From Phaeobacter sp. B1627 (GTDB lineage: Bacteria; Pseudomonadota; Alphaproteobacteria; Rhodobacterales; Rhodobacteraceae): a DNA stretch of 64,000 nt. The DNA lies in NCBI RefSeq assembly GCF_006265095.1, contig NZ_VCNK01000018.1:62001-126000 (forward strand), in the 5' to 3' direction. The position numbers and the translations under genes were made by a program. Of this stretch, positions 38,296 through 47,398 are shown in pieces (within the stretch, counting starts at the first letter, position 1; each line of letters begins with the position of its first letter). The notes under the pieces are model-generated. The model was not told the origin of the DNA and did not search any database. It was given only the letters and a program-made list of their open reading frames with translations.

Positions 38296-40467
38296 ATGGA
38301 AACCATCCTCCTCTTTGCCCCGCTCGTGGGGGCGGTGATCTGCGGTTTCGGCCACAAGATCATTGGCGAAAAAGCGGCCATGTGGACCGCCACCGGCCTC
38401 TTGTTCCTGACGGCGCTTCTGTCCTGGATCACCTTCCTGACCTTTGGCGGCAAGACCGAAGTCATCGAGATCTTCCGCTGGATCGAAAGCGGCAGCCTGT
38501 CGACCTCCTGGGCGATCCGGCTCGACCGCCTGACCGCGATCATGCTGATCGTGATCTCGACGGTCTCCGCGCTGGTTCACCTCTATTCCTTTGGCTACAT
38601 GGATCATGATCCGCAGTGGAAAGAGGGCGAGAGCTACAAGCCGCGTTTCTTTGCCTATCTGTCGTTCTTCACCTTTGCGATGCTGATGCTGGTGACCTCG
38701 GACAATCTGGTCCAGATGTTCTTCGGCTGGGAGGGCGTCGGCGTTGCCTCCTATCTTCTGATCGGGTTCTACTACCGCAAGCCCTCGGCAGGCGCGGCCG
38801 CAATGAAGGCGTTTATCGTCAACCGCGTCGGCGACTTTGGATTTGCGCTCGGCATCTTCGGCCTGTTCCTGCTGACCGACAGCATCAACCTGTCGGACAT
38901 CTTCGCAGCCACGCCGCAATTGGCGGAAACGACGATTTCCTTCCTCTGGACCGACTGGAATGCTGCGAATCTCCTGGCGTTCCTGCTGTTTGTGGGCGCG
39001 ATGGGGAAATCTGCGCAGCTTTTCCTGCACACCTGGCTTCCGGATGCCATGGAAGGCCCGACCCCGGTGTCGGCGCTGATCCACGCGGCGACCATGGTGA
39101 CCGCTGGTGTGTTCCTCGTGTGCCGCATGTCACCGCTGATGGAAGTCGCCCCCGAGGCAACCGCCTTTATCACCATCATCGGCGCCACCACTGCCTTCTT
39201 TGCCGCAACCGTGGGTTTGGTGCAGACCGACATCAAACGCGTCATCGCCTACTCCACCTGTTCGCAGCTGGGCTATATGTTCGTGGCAGCAGGCGTCGGC
39301 ATGTATTCGGCAGCGATGTTTCACCTGTTCACCCATGCCTTCTTCAAGGCGATGCTGTTTCTCGGCGCTGGTTCGGTCATCCATGCCATGCATCACGAGC
39401 AGGACATGATGAATTATGGCGGGTTGCGCAAAAAGATCCCCTATACATTCGCGGCGATGATGATCGGCACATTGGCGATCACCGGTGTTGGCATTCCCCT
39501 GACCCAGATCGGTTTCGCAGGCTTCCTGTCCAAGGACGCGATCATCGAGAGCGCCTATGCGGGCGGGTCGATGTATGGCTTCTGGATGCTGGTGATCGCG
39601 GCGGCGATGACCTCCTTCTATAGCTGGCGGCTGATCTTCCTGACCTTCTACGGCAAGCCGCGGGGTGACAAACACACCCATGATCACGCGCATGAAAGCC
39701 CGATGGTCATGTTGATCCCGCTTGGCGTGCTTGCGCTCGGGGCGGTGTTCTCGGGCATGCTCTGGTACGGCAGTTTCTTCGGTCACGCGGATAAAGTCGG
39801 CAAATTCTACGGCATTCCGGTTGCCGAAGCCTCGGCTGGAGATCACGCCTCAGATCACGGTGGAGATCACGGTGCGACCGATGCTGACGGGCACGGCGAT
39901 GGCGGCCATACGGGCGACGCAGTGGTTGCCGACACAGGCCACGGCGACGATACCGGCCACGCCACTGACCACGCCGAGGCAGGGGATCACCACTATGTGT
40001 TTGCAGGCGCTCCCGGCGAAGGTGCACTCTATATGGCGCCGGACAATCACGTGCTGGATGATGCCCATGCCACCCATTGGCTGGTGAAAACGGCTCCGTT
40101 CTTTGCGATGTTGTTTGGTCTGGTGCTGGCGGTTCTGTTCTATATCGTCAATCCGGAGCTGCCGAAACGCCTCGCCCAACAGCAGCGGCCGCTCTATCTG
40201 TTCCTGAAGAACAAGTGGTACTTTGACGAACTGTACAACGCGGTTTTTGTCAAACCGGCGCTGGCGATCGGTAAATTCCTGTGGAAGAAGGGCGACGGCA
40301 ATGCCATCGACGGCTTCCTGAACTGGCTTGCCCTTGGTGTGGTGCCCTTCTTCACACGTCTCGCTGGCCGGGCCCAGTCTGGCTACATCTTTACATACGC
40401 GTTCTACATGGTGCTGGGCATTGCGGCCCTGGTCACCTGGATGTCGATCGGCGGAGGATCGCACTGA
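38296..40467 (+). CDS. nuoL: NADH-quinone oxidoreductase subunit L with His/Asp-rich insertion
   Basis: A 723-residue ND5-type antiporter-like subunit with about 16 membrane helices. Core motifs are intact: [39 protein letters not shown] with the TM7 lysine-helix break, and [11 protein letters not shown]. Unusual feature: residues about 516-566, between late transmembrane helices, form a hydrophilic stretch with ten histidines among Asp, Gly and Ala, after a shorter [10 protein letters not shown] segment near residue 458. The C-terminal lateral helix follows. The stop overlaps nuoM as TGATG. Confidence 0.95.
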   Translation: METILLFAPLVGAVICGFGHKIIGEKAAMWTATGLLFLTALLSWITFLTFGGKTEVIEIFRWIESGSLSTSWAIRLDRLTAIMLIVISTVSALVHLYSFGYMDHDPQWKEGESYKPRFFAYLSFFTFAMLMLVTSDNLVQMFFGWEGVGVASYLLIGFYYRKPSAGAAAMKAFIVNRVGDFGFALGIFGLFLLTDSINLSDIFAATPQLAETTISFLWTDWNAANLLAFLLFVGAMGKSAQLFLHTWLPDAMEGPTPVSALIHAATMVTAGVFLVCRMSPLMEVAPEATAFITIIGATTAFFAATVGLVQTDIKRVIAYSTCSQLGYMFVAAGVGMYSAAMFHLFTHAFFKAMLFLGAGSVIHAMHHEQDMMNYGGLRKKIPYTFAAMMIGTLAITGVGIPLTQIGFAGFLSKDAIIESAYAGGSMYGFWMLVIAAAMTSFYSWRLIFLTFYGKPRGDKHTHDHAHESPMVMLIPLGVLALGAVFSGMLWYGSFFGHADKVGKFYGIPVAEASAGDHASDHGGDHGATDADGHGDGGHTGDAVVADTGHGDDTGHATDHAEAGDHHYVFAGAPGEGALYMAPDNHVLDDAHATHWLVKTAPFFAMLFGLVLAVLFYIVNPELPKRLAQQQRPLYLFLKNKWYFDELYNAVFVKPALAIGKFLWKKGDGNAIDGFLNWLALGVVPFFTRLAGRAQSGYIFTYAFYMVLGIAALVTWMSIGGGSH

Positions 40468-42032
40468 TGGACAATATCCTTTCCATCGTCACCTTTATCC
40501 CTGCGCTGGCGGCGGCTGTCATGGCCCTGCTGATGCGTGGCGAGGATGAGGCGGCCCAACGCAACGCCAAATACGTGGCGTTGCTGGCGACAACGATCAC
40601 CTTTCTGGTGAGCCTGTTCATCTACTTCGGCTTTGACGCCGCCAACACCGGTTTTCAGTTCGTCGAAGAGGCCGAGTGGATCTTTGGTCTGAAATACAAG
40701 ATGGGCGTCGACGGTATTTCCGTCCTGTTCGTCATGCTCACCACCTTTGTGATGCCGTTGACGATCCTGGCGAGCTGGACCGTGTCGAGCCGCGTCAAGG
40801 AGTACATGATTGCCTTCCTGGTGCTGGAGACGCTTATGCTTGGCGTCTTCATGGCCCTTGATCTGGTGCTGTTTTACATGTTCTTCGAAGCAGGCCTGAT
40901 CCCGATGTTCCTGATTATCGGCATCTGGGGCGGCAAGGACCGCATCTACGCATCGTTCAAGTTCTTCCTCTACACCTTTTTCGGCTCGGTGCTGATGCTG
41001 GTGGCGATGGTGGCGATGTACTTCGATGCGGGCTCCACCGATATCGTGAAGCTTCTGGCGCATGAATTCTCCTACACCAGTTTCGACGTGCTTGGGGTCC
41101 ATGTGCTGGGCGGTATGCAGACGCTGCTGTTTTTGGCCTTCTTTGCGTCGTTTGCAGTCAAGATGCCGATGTGGCCTGTGCATACCTGGCTGCCGGATGC
41201 GCACGTGCAGGCGCCGACGGCCGGCTCTGTTGTGCTGGCGGCAATCCTGTTGAAGATGGGCGGCTACGGCTTCCTGCGCTTCAGCCTGCCGATGTTCCCC
41301 GTCGGCTCCGAGGTCATGTCCGATCTGATCCTTTGGATGTCCGCCATCGCCATCGTCTATACCTCGCTGGTGGCGATGGTGCAGGAAGACATGAAAAAGC
41401 TGATCGCCTATTCTTCGGTCGCGCATATGGGGTTTGTCACCATGGGGATCTTTGCTGCGAACCAGCAGGGGATCGACGGCGCGATCTTCCAGATGCTGAG
41501 CCACGGTTTCATCTCGGCGGCGCTGTTCCTCTGTGTGGGCGTGATCTACGACCGTATGCACACCCGTGACATCGAGGCCTACGGCGGTCTGGTGATCCGG
41601 ATGCCTGCCTATGCGCTGGTCTTCATGTTCTTCACCATGGGCAATGTGGGCTTGCCGGGGACTTCCGGGTTCATCGGCGAATTCCTGACCCTGATGGGCA
41701 CCTTCCAGAAAAACACCTGGGTGGCCTTTGTCGCCACCTCCGGGGTGATTTTCTCGGCCGCCTATGCGCTGTGGCTCTATCGCCGCGTGGTGTTCGGGGA
41801 TCTGATCAAGGAAAGCCTGAAGGCGATCAAGGACATGAATGCCCGCGAGAAATGGATCTTCGCACCGCTGGTTGTGATGACCCTGCTGCTCGGGATCTAT
41901 CCTTCCGTTGTCACCGATGTGATCGGCCCCTCGACCGAAGCACTGGTGTCCTCCGTCAATACGGCCGTTGCCAACGCCGACTTCCTCGTGGAAGCGGCCG
42001 AGGTTGACGTCGCCACCACAAATTCCCACTAA
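40467..42032 (+). CDS. nuoM: NADH-quinone oxidoreductase subunit M
   Basis: A 521-residue ND4-type antiporter-like subunit. Proton-channel motifs include [20 protein letters not shown] with the TM5 Glu, [20 protein letters not shown], and [14 protein letters not shown]; the late [16 protein letters not shown] is typical. The ATG at 40467 overlaps the nuoL stop and follows GGAGGATCG. Followed after 12 bases by nuoN with an AAGGAGC ribosome site. Confidence 0.97.
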   Translation: MDNILSIVTFIPALAAAVMALLMRGEDEAAQRNAKYVALLATTITFLVSLFIYFGFDAANTGFQFVEEAEWIFGLKYKMGVDGISVLFVMLTTFVMPLTILASWTVSSRVKEYMIAFLVLETLMLGVFMALDLVLFYMFFEAGLIPMFLIIGIWGGKDRIYASFKFFLYTFFGSVLMLVAMVAMYFDAGSTDIVKLLAHEFSYTSFDVLGVHVLGGMQTLLFLAFFASFAVKMPMWPVHTWLPDAHVQAPTAGSVVLAAILLKMGGYGFLRFSLPMFPVGSEVMSDLILWMSAIAIVYTSLVAMVQEDMKKLIAYSSVAHMGFVTMGIFAANQQGIDGAIFQMLSHGFISAALFLCVGVIYDRMHTRDIEAYGGLVIRMPAYALVFMFFTMGNVGLPGTSGFIGEFLTLMGTFQKNTWVAFVATSGVIFSAAYALWLYRRVVFGDLIKESLKAIKDMNAREKWIFAPLVVMTLLLGIYPSVVTDVIGPSTEALVSSVNTAVANADFLVEAAEVDVATTNSH

Positions 42033-42044
42033 GGAGCCGCTCAG

Positions 42045-43481
42045 ATGCAAGCTGATCTCTCCGTGATCCTGCCCGAGATCGTCCTCGCCATCTATGTGAT
42101 GGTGGCGCTGATCGGAGCGGTTTACACTTCCAAGGACAAGCTCGCGCCGCTGCTCGTGTGGGTCACCGCCGCGCTGATGGCGGTGCTGGGGATCTGGATC
42201 GGAACCTCCGGCTCCGGCTCCACAGAGGCCTTCGGCGGTATGATCGTCGACGATGCGTTCTCGCGCTTTGCCAAGGTCGCGATCCTGTTGTCCGCCGCCG
42301 CCGTCATGGTGATGGGGCAGGACTATATGTCCAAACGTGGCATGCTGCGGTTCGAATACCCGCTGCTGGTGGCGCTTTCGACCATCGGGATGATGGTCAT
42401 GGTCTCCGCCGGGGATTTGATGGCGCTCTATATGGGGCTCGAACTGCAGTCTCTGGCGCTCTATGTTGTGGCCTCTCTGCGCCGCGACAGCGCCAAATCG
42501 ACCGAGGCGGGCCTGAAGTACTTTGTGCTCGGGGCGCTGTCGTCCGGACTGCTGCTCTATGGTGCCTCGCTGGTCTATGGCTTCGCCGGCACCACGCTGT
42601 TCTCCGGTATCATCGAGGTGGCCCAGCATGGTCACGTGACCATCGGTCTGCTGTTCGGCATCGTCTTCCTGATCTCCGGCCTTGCGTTCAAGGTTTCGGC
42701 GGTGCCCTTCCACATGTGGACACCGGACGTCTACGAGGGCGCGCCGACGCCGGTGACGGCCTTCTTTGCCTCCGCGCCCAAAGTGGCGGCGATGGGCCTG
42801 TTTGCCCGTGTCATGCATGACGCCTTTGGCCATGCGGTTCAGGACTGGAGCCAGATTGTCGCGCTGCTGGCGCTGCTGTCGATGTTCCTCGGTGCGGTCG
42901 CTGCGATCGGCCAGACGGATATCAAACGTCTGATGGCCTATTCCTCCATCGCCCACATGGGCTATGCGCTGATCGGTCTGGCGGCGGGAACCGAGCTCGG
43001 TATTCAGGCTCTGCTGATCTACATGTCGATCTACGTTGCCATGAATATCGGCACCTTTGCCTTTATCATGATGCTGCATCGCGACGGCAAGCCGGTGACG
43101 GATATCCGCGCCCTGAACCAATATGCCAAGCGGGAGCCGGGTCGCGCTCTGGGCATGCTGGTCCTGTTGTTCTCGCTGGCGGGCGTGCCGCCGATGCTGG
43201 GCTTCTTCGGCAAGTTCTTCGTGCTGCGTGCGGCGGTTGAGGCTGACATGGCCTGGCTGGCAATCGCCGGGGTGATCGCATCTGTGATCGGGGCCTACTA
43301 TTATCTGCGGATCGTGTTCTTCATGTACTTCGGTTCCGAGGGTGTCGAGGTGGAGACCTCGCGCTCGCCAGTGCTTCTGGCCTTCTTCTCGGCCGGAGCG
43401 GCGCTGATGTTGATCGGAGTGATCTCGACTTTCGGTCTGGAAGGCGCGGCCTCAGCGGCGGCGGCGATGTTGGTCCACTGA
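42045..43481 (+). CDS. nuoN: NADH-quinone oxidoreductase subunit N
   Basis: A 478-residue ND2-type antiporter-like subunit with about 14 helices. It shows [20 protein letters not shown] with the key Glu, [40 protein letters not shown] and [14 protein letters not shown], all standard. It is the last complex I gene; a strong terminator begins 20 bases after the stop. Confidence 0.97.
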   Translation: MQADLSVILPEIVLAIYVMVALIGAVYTSKDKLAPLLVWVTAALMAVLGIWIGTSGSGSTEAFGGMIVDDAFSRFAKVAILLSAAAVMVMGQDYMSKRGMLRFEYPLLVALSTIGMMVMVSAGDLMALYMGLELQSLALYVVASLRRDSAKSTEAGLKYFVLGALSSGLLLYGASLVYGFAGTTLFSGIIEVAQHGHVTIGLLFGIVFLISGLAFKVSAVPFHMWTPDVYEGAPTPVTAFFASAPKVAAMGLFARVMHDAFGHAVQDWSQIVALLALLSMFLGAVAAIGQTDIKRLMAYSSIAHMGYALIGLAAGTELGIQALLIYMSIYVAMNIGTFAFIMMLHRDGKPVTDIRALNQYAKREPGRALGMLVLLFSLAGVPPMLGFFGKFFVLRAAVEADMAWLAIAGVIASVIGAYYYLRIVFFMYFGSEGVEVETSRSPVLLAFFSAGAALMLIGVISTFGLEGAASAAAAMLVH

Positions 43482-43501
43482 AACGGTTCGTCAATAAATT
43501 T

Positions 43502-43545
43502 GCAAAAGGCCTGGTCCGATGCGACCAGGCCTTTTGCCTTTTGCA
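43502..43545 (+). terminator. Strong intrinsic terminator after nuoN
   Basis: A perfect 15-bp inverted repeat (43502-43516 with 43523-43537, arms containing AAAAGGCCTGGTC and its complement) encloses a six-base loop. The arm itself ends in CCTTTTGCCTTTT. It should end the nuo transcript; birA starts about 30 bases later, so birA may depend on read-through or a promoter inside this short gap. Confidence 0.85.
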
Positions 43546-43569
43546 GGAACGGGTGATACAGGGGCGCCT

Positions 43570-44319
43570 ATGACAGATTGGCCAACCGGATATGGACGTC
43601 GGGTGCTGGACGAAGTGGACAGCACGCTGGACGAAGCAGCCCGTATTGCACCGACCCTCACCGGGCCGGAGTGGATACTTGCGCGCCGCCAGACCAAAGG
43701 CCGCGGTCGTCGGGGCCGGGCCTGGACCGATCCCAGCGGCAATTTCGCCGGCACATTGGTCTACCGTCCCGAAGGGCGCCCCGACCAGATCGCCCTGCGC
43801 AGCTTTATCGCGGCGCTGGCCCTGTATGACGCGGTGGAAACCGTGACCGGGCGGAGCCGGGGGCTGGCGCTCAAATGGCCCAATGACGTGCTGCTGAACG
43901 GGGGCAAACTCGCCGGGATCCTGTTGGAGAGCGCGAGCAGCAAGGACGGTGTGGCCTATCTTTCCATCGGCATCGGTGTGAACCTGTGCGAAACGCCGAT
44001 GAAGGAGTGGTTGGAGCCGGGGGCTGTCTGGCCGGTCTCATTGCTGTCTGAAATGGGCATGAAGGTGGAGCCGGAGACGTTTCTGGAGGCCTTGGCCACC
44101 GCCTTTGCAACCTATGAGGATCAGTTCACCACCTACGGGTTCGACCCCATCCGCACCGCCTGGCTGTCCCGCGCGGCAAAGCTGGGCGAGGTGATAACCG
44201 CCCGCACCGCCCGGGAAGAGATATCCGGCACGTTCGAGACCATAGACGGATCGGGCAATCTGGTTCTGACGACCGCCCAAGGGGCCGTGACGATCCCGGC
44301 CGCGGATATATTCTTTTGA
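43570..44319 (+). CDS. birA: Biotin--[acetyl-CoA-carboxylase] ligase
   Basis: A 249-residue group I biotin protein ligase without a DNA-binding domain, so it is not a repressor. It activates biotin with ATP and attaches it to BCCP lysines. The catalytic loop is [17 protein letters not shown] near residues 42-58, then KWPNDVLLNGGKLAGILLE with the active lysine, and GIGVNL. A BCCP substrate, MccA, is encoded at 22.7-24.7 kb. A biotin ligase after nuoN is the known arrangement in Paracoccus and relatives. The ATG at 43570 is chosen over an upstream in-frame ATG in the terminator loop. Confidence 0.94.
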   Translation: MTDWPTGYGRRVLDEVDSTLDEAARIAPTLTGPEWILARRQTKGRGRRGRAWTDPSGNFAGTLVYRPEGRPDQIALRSFIAALALYDAVETVTGRSRGLALKWPNDVLLNGGKLAGILLESASSKDGVAYLSIGIGVNLCETPMKEWLEPGAVWPVSLLSEMGMKVEPETFLEALATAFATYEDQFTTYGFDPIRTAWLSRAAKLGEVITARTAREEISGTFETIDGSGNLVLTTAQGAVTIPAADIFF

Positions 44320-44335
44320 CGGAGGCTCGGATCCC

Positions 44336-45112
44336 ATGCTTCTGGCAGTAGACTGCGGCAACACCAATACGGTGTTTGCGATCTGGGACGGTGATAAAAT
44401 CATCGGACACTGGCGCACCTCGACCGAATGGCAGCGCACGGCGGACCAATATTATGTCTGGCTCTCGACGCTGATGAACCTGCAAGGAATCAAGGCGAAG
44501 ATCACTGATGTGATCATCTCCTCGACGGTGCCGCGGGTGGTATTCAACCTGCGGGTTCTGTCGGACCGCTATTTCAACACCCGCCCTCTGGTGGTGGGCA
44601 AACCGGAATGCGCGCTGCCGGTTGCGGTGCGCGTCGATGCAGGCACCACGGTGGGGCCTGACCGGTTGGTCAATACGGTTGCCGGATTTCACAAATACGG
44701 CGGCGATCTGATCGTCGTGGATTTCGGCACCGCGACGACCTTTGACGTGGTTGCCGCAGATGGGGCCTATGTCGGCGGTGTCATCGCTCCGGGTGTCAAT
44801 CTCAGCCTCGAGGCGCTGCACCACGCGGCGGCGGCGCTGCCGCATGTGGACATCTCGAAACCACAGAAAGTCATCGGCACCAATACGGTGGCCTGCATGC
44901 AATCCGGCGTGTTCTGGGGCTATGTCGGCCTGGTTCGCGAAATCTGCGATCGCATCAGGGCCGAGGCCGACGTGCCGATGAAAGTAATCTCGACTGGCGG
45001 GCTGGCGCCGCTCTTCCAGCAAACAGCAGACCTATTCGACGCATTTGAGGATGACCTGACCATGCAAGGTCTCAGGCTCATTCACGAACATAACAAGGAA
45101 ATCGGTACGTAA
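44336..45112 (+). CDS. coaX: Type III pantothenate kinase
   Basis: A 258-residue ASKHA-fold kinase that phosphorylates pantothenate in the first step of CoA synthesis and is insensitive to CoA feedback. Phosphate-1 motif DCGNTNTVFAIWDG is at the N-terminus, GPDRLVNTVA lies near residue 105 and DFGTATTFDVV near 128; ISTGGLAPLF is near the C-terminus. GGAGGCTCGGATCCC precedes the ATG. It sits 16 bases after birA and two bases before rnj in what looks like one transcript. Confidence 0.94.
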   Translation: MLLAVDCGNTNTVFAIWDGDKIIGHWRTSTEWQRTADQYYVWLSTLMNLQGIKAKITDVIISSTVPRVVFNLRVLSDRYFNTRPLVVGKPECALPVAVRVDAGTTVGPDRLVNTVAGFHKYGGDLIVVDFGTATTFDVVAADGAYVGGVIAPGVNLSLEALHHAAAALPHVDISKPQKVIGTNTVACMQSGVFWGYVGLVREICDRIRAEADVPMKVISTGGLAPLFQQTADLFDAFEDDLTMQGLRLIHEHNKEIGT

Positions 45113-45114
45113 TC

Positions 45115-46782
45115 ATGAGCAGTGAACGTTTGATCTATCTGCCCCTCGGCGGGGCAGGTGAAATTGGTATGAACGCCTATGTCTATGGCTATGGGAAACC
45201 GGGCAAGGAACGCCTGATTCTCGTGGATCTGGGCGTGGCCTTCCCCGACATGGACACGACGCCCGGCGTCGACCTCATCATGCCGGACATCACCTGGCTG
45301 GCCGATCGTGCGGACCAGCTTGAGGGCATCTTCATCACCCATGCCCACGAAGACCACATCGGCGCCGTCGCGCATCTCTATTCGCGTTTGAACGTGCCGG
45401 TCTATGCCCGTGCCTTCACCGCCAATATCGCGCGCCGCAAGATGGACGAGCATGGTCTGGATCCGGAGGTGGTGAACACCATCTCTGCCTGGCCTGCGGT
45501 CACAAAGCTTGGCCCCTTCACCGTCGGTGCGGTGCCGATTTCGCATTCCATTCCGGAAAGCGGTGGTCTGGTGATCGATTCTCCTGCGGGGCGGGTCGTG
45601 CACACTGGCGATTTCAAACTGGATGAAAATCCGATCGTGGGCGAGGCTTTCGATCCCGAGCTTTGGGCAGATATCTCAAAGGACGGGGTGCAGGCGCTGG
45701 TTTGCGATTCGACCAATGTGTTCTCGCTCAATCCGGGCCGCTCGGAGAGCGATCTTGGCGACAATATCACCAAGCTGATCTCCGAGGCGTCGGGGATGGT
45801 GGCGGCGACGACCTTTGCCTCCAACGTGGCGCGGGTGAAAACGCTGGCCGAAGCGGGCGAGCGGGCAGGGCGGTCCATCGTCCTTCTCGGGCGCGCGATG
45901 AACCGGATGATCGAAGCTTCGGTCGAGACGGGGGTGCTGAAGAATTTTCCCGCCGTGATCCGCCCGGAAGAGGCAGGGGATATCCCGCGCGAAAATCTGA
46001 TGTTGATCACCACCGGCAGTCAGGGCGAACGTCGCGCTGCCTCGGCACAGTTGGCGCGGGGCAAGTTTCGCGGTCTGGAGTTGAAGGAGGGCGATTTGTT
46101 CCTGTTCTCCTCCAAGACGATTCCCGGCAACGAAAAGGGTGTCATCTGGATCATCAACCAGTTCTCGGAGCGCGGTGTGGATGTGGTGGACGACAGCTCC
46201 GGCCTGTATCACGTGTCAGGCCACGCCAATCGCCCCGATCTGCAACGGATGCATGAAATCGTGAAGCCGAAGATGCTGATTCCAATGCATGGCGAGCATC
46301 GCCACCTGCGCCAGCATGCCCGTCTGGGCGAGGAAAAAGGCATCGCCTCCACCATTGCCGTCAATGGCATGATGGTCGATCTGACCGGGGACCGCCCGAC
46401 CGTGGCTGAGTATATCGACACCGGACGGACCTATCTCGACGGGTCGGTCAAGGTCGGCGCCATGGACGGCATCGTGCGCGACCGGATCCGGATGGCGCTG
46501 AATGGCCATGTGGTTGTCACCGCGATTCTGGACGAACAGGACGAGCCGCTGGGCGAGCCTTGGGTTGATCTCAAGGGGCTGGCTGAAACCGGGAAGTCGA
46601 ATGCCGCGCTGGTCGAGATCATGGAAGAGGATTTGAACCAATTCCTGATGCGGGCTGGAAAGAAGACGCTGAAGGATGACGACAAGCTGGAGCAGGAGCT
46701 GAAACGGATTGCGCGCCAGTCGGCCCAGTCCGAGATCGGCAAAAAGCCAGAGGTCACGGTGGTCGTCAGCCGCATGCGCTGA
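45115..46782 (+). CDS. rnj: Ribonuclease J
   Basis: A 555-residue metallo-beta-lactamase/beta-CASP RNase with 5'-3' exo- and endonuclease activity in RNA maturation and decay. Zinc motif THAHEDHIGAV is near residues 75-86; further ligands are HSIPESGG and HTGDFKLDENP; the beta-CASP part shows GRAMNRMIEA and TTGSQGERRAAS, then HVSGHANRPDL. RNase J coexists with RNase E in alphaproteobacteria. It closes the birA-coaX-rnj unit, followed by a terminator. Confidence 0.95.
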   Translation: MSSERLIYLPLGGAGEIGMNAYVYGYGKPGKERLILVDLGVAFPDMDTTPGVDLIMPDITWLADRADQLEGIFITHAHEDHIGAVAHLYSRLNVPVYARAFTANIARRKMDEHGLDPEVVNTISAWPAVTKLGPFTVGAVPISHSIPESGGLVIDSPAGRVVHTGDFKLDENPIVGEAFDPELWADISKDGVQALVCDSTNVFSLNPGRSESDLGDNITKLISEASGMVAATTFASNVARVKTLAEAGERAGRSIVLLGRAMNRMIEASVETGVLKNFPAVIRPEEAGDIPRENLMLITTGSQGERRAASAQLARGKFRGLELKEGDLFLFSSKTIPGNEKGVIWIINQFSERGVDVVDDSSGLYHVSGHANRPDLQRMHEIVKPKMLIPMHGEHRHLRQHARLGEEKGIASTIAVNGMMVDLTGDRPTVAEYIDTGRTYLDGSVKVGAMDGIVRDRIRMALNGHVVVTAILDEQDEPLGEPWVDLKGLAETGKSNAALVEIMEEDLNQFLMRAGKKTLKDDDKLEQELKRIARQSAQSEIGKKPEVTVVVSRMR

Positions 46783-46837
46783 TCCGCTTTGCGGGCGCGT
46801 GGCACCGATGGTGTTGTGACGCCTGCAGCAGTTGAAC

Positions 46838-46880
46838 GAAAAGCGCCCGGATCTCAAAGGTCCGGGCGCTTTTCATTCTG
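46838..46880 (+). terminator. Intrinsic terminator after rnj
   Basis: A perfect 14-bp stem (GAAAAGCGCCCGGA at 46838-46851 with TCCGGGCGCTTTTC at 46861-46874) and nine-base loop, 55 bases after the rnj stop, ending in TTTTCATTCTG. Confidence 0.85.
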
Positions 46881-46921
46881 CGGGTCATTTTGCGCGATCA
46901 CTTCAGATCCGATTCTGCGCA

Positions 46922-46964
46922 GCCCTGGTTTGCGCAGCCTTGGCTTGTTTGCGCAAACCAGGGC
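46922..46964. repeat. 15-bp inverted repeat with TGCGCA motifs
   Basis: GCCCTGGTTTGCGCA (46922-46936) is repeated as its exact complement at 46950-46964 across a 13-base loop; a further TGCGCAGCC copy lies just before it. There is GGTTTT on the plus side. It could help end minus-strand transcription from the small ORF at 46970, but the T run is poor. Confidence 0.6.
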
Positions 46965-46969
46965 GGTTT

Positions 46970-47141
46970 TCAGGCCACGCGTGGGCGGGAAAGCACCAGC
47001 GCGGAGCGTTTCGCCAAACGCAAAAGCGTTGAGCCGGCGCCAGAAAGAAGCGCGGCAATGGCCTGTGCACGCATCTGCCGGGCGCGCAGTTCGATCTCTT
47101 TCATTTCATCGCTGAGCAGCGCGACAGGGGGGGGGCTTCAT
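46970..47141 (-). pseudogene. Small ORF interrupted at a nine-C tract
   Basis: Reading minus strand from ATG 47141, which has AGGTGA about five bases upstream, the frame enters a run of nine C (47127-47135) and soon stops. If the run had eight C, the frame would continue through an internal ATG at 47104 to the stop at 46970, giving a 56-residue protein rich in Arg, Ala and Leu (VALLSDEMKEIELRARQMR near its start). Without the shift, a 44-residue protein from ATG 47104 remains but has no ribosome site. It resembles, in my memory, small basic proteins common in roseobacters. A sequencing error, a decayed gene and a phase-variable gene are all possible. Confidence 0.45.
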
Positions 47142-47266
47142 AACATCACCTAATGGGTACCAACATTTCGATCTCTGTCATCTAGGCCATGGGCTGTGGT
47201 GTGACATCGTATAGCTTGGCATTGCCGCTATGCCGCCGCCGCAAGACATGATGAGGCGCGGACAAA

Positions 47267-47307
47267 GAAAAACCGCCCGTGCCGGATGGCGGGCGGTTTC
47301 TAATTTT
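47267..47307. terminator. Bidirectional terminator downstream of the helicase gene
   Basis: A 10-bp GC-rich stem (AAACCGCCCG at 47270-47279 with CGGGCGGTTT at 47290-47299). On the minus strand it is followed by TTTTTCTTT, as needed for the helicase gene ending at 47399; on the plus strand by TAATTTTT. Confidence 0.8.
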
Positions 47308-47398
47308 TATGCGATGGTTTCAACGGATGGTTTCAAACGATGGGAGAGGGGCTCTCTTTGCAGAGGCGCCCCCCAGTGCTGTCAGCCCATCAGCGGCA

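Larger units (their letters stand above)
46783..47398. other. 600-bp region between rnj and the helicase gene
   Basis: No full-length gene. It contains the rnj terminator, a 15-bp inverted repeat, a frameshifted small minus-strand ORF (46970-47141) and the terminator of the helicase gene (47267-47307). I find no tRNA or other RNA gene in it. Confidence 0.6.

Noticed and set aside
40404-43121. A 905-codon open frame on the minus strand opposite nuoM and nuoN
   Set aside because: Its sequence is an artefact of GC-rich codon use, with His/Asp/Arg-rich repeats and no domain; the opposite strand encodes two certain nuo genes.
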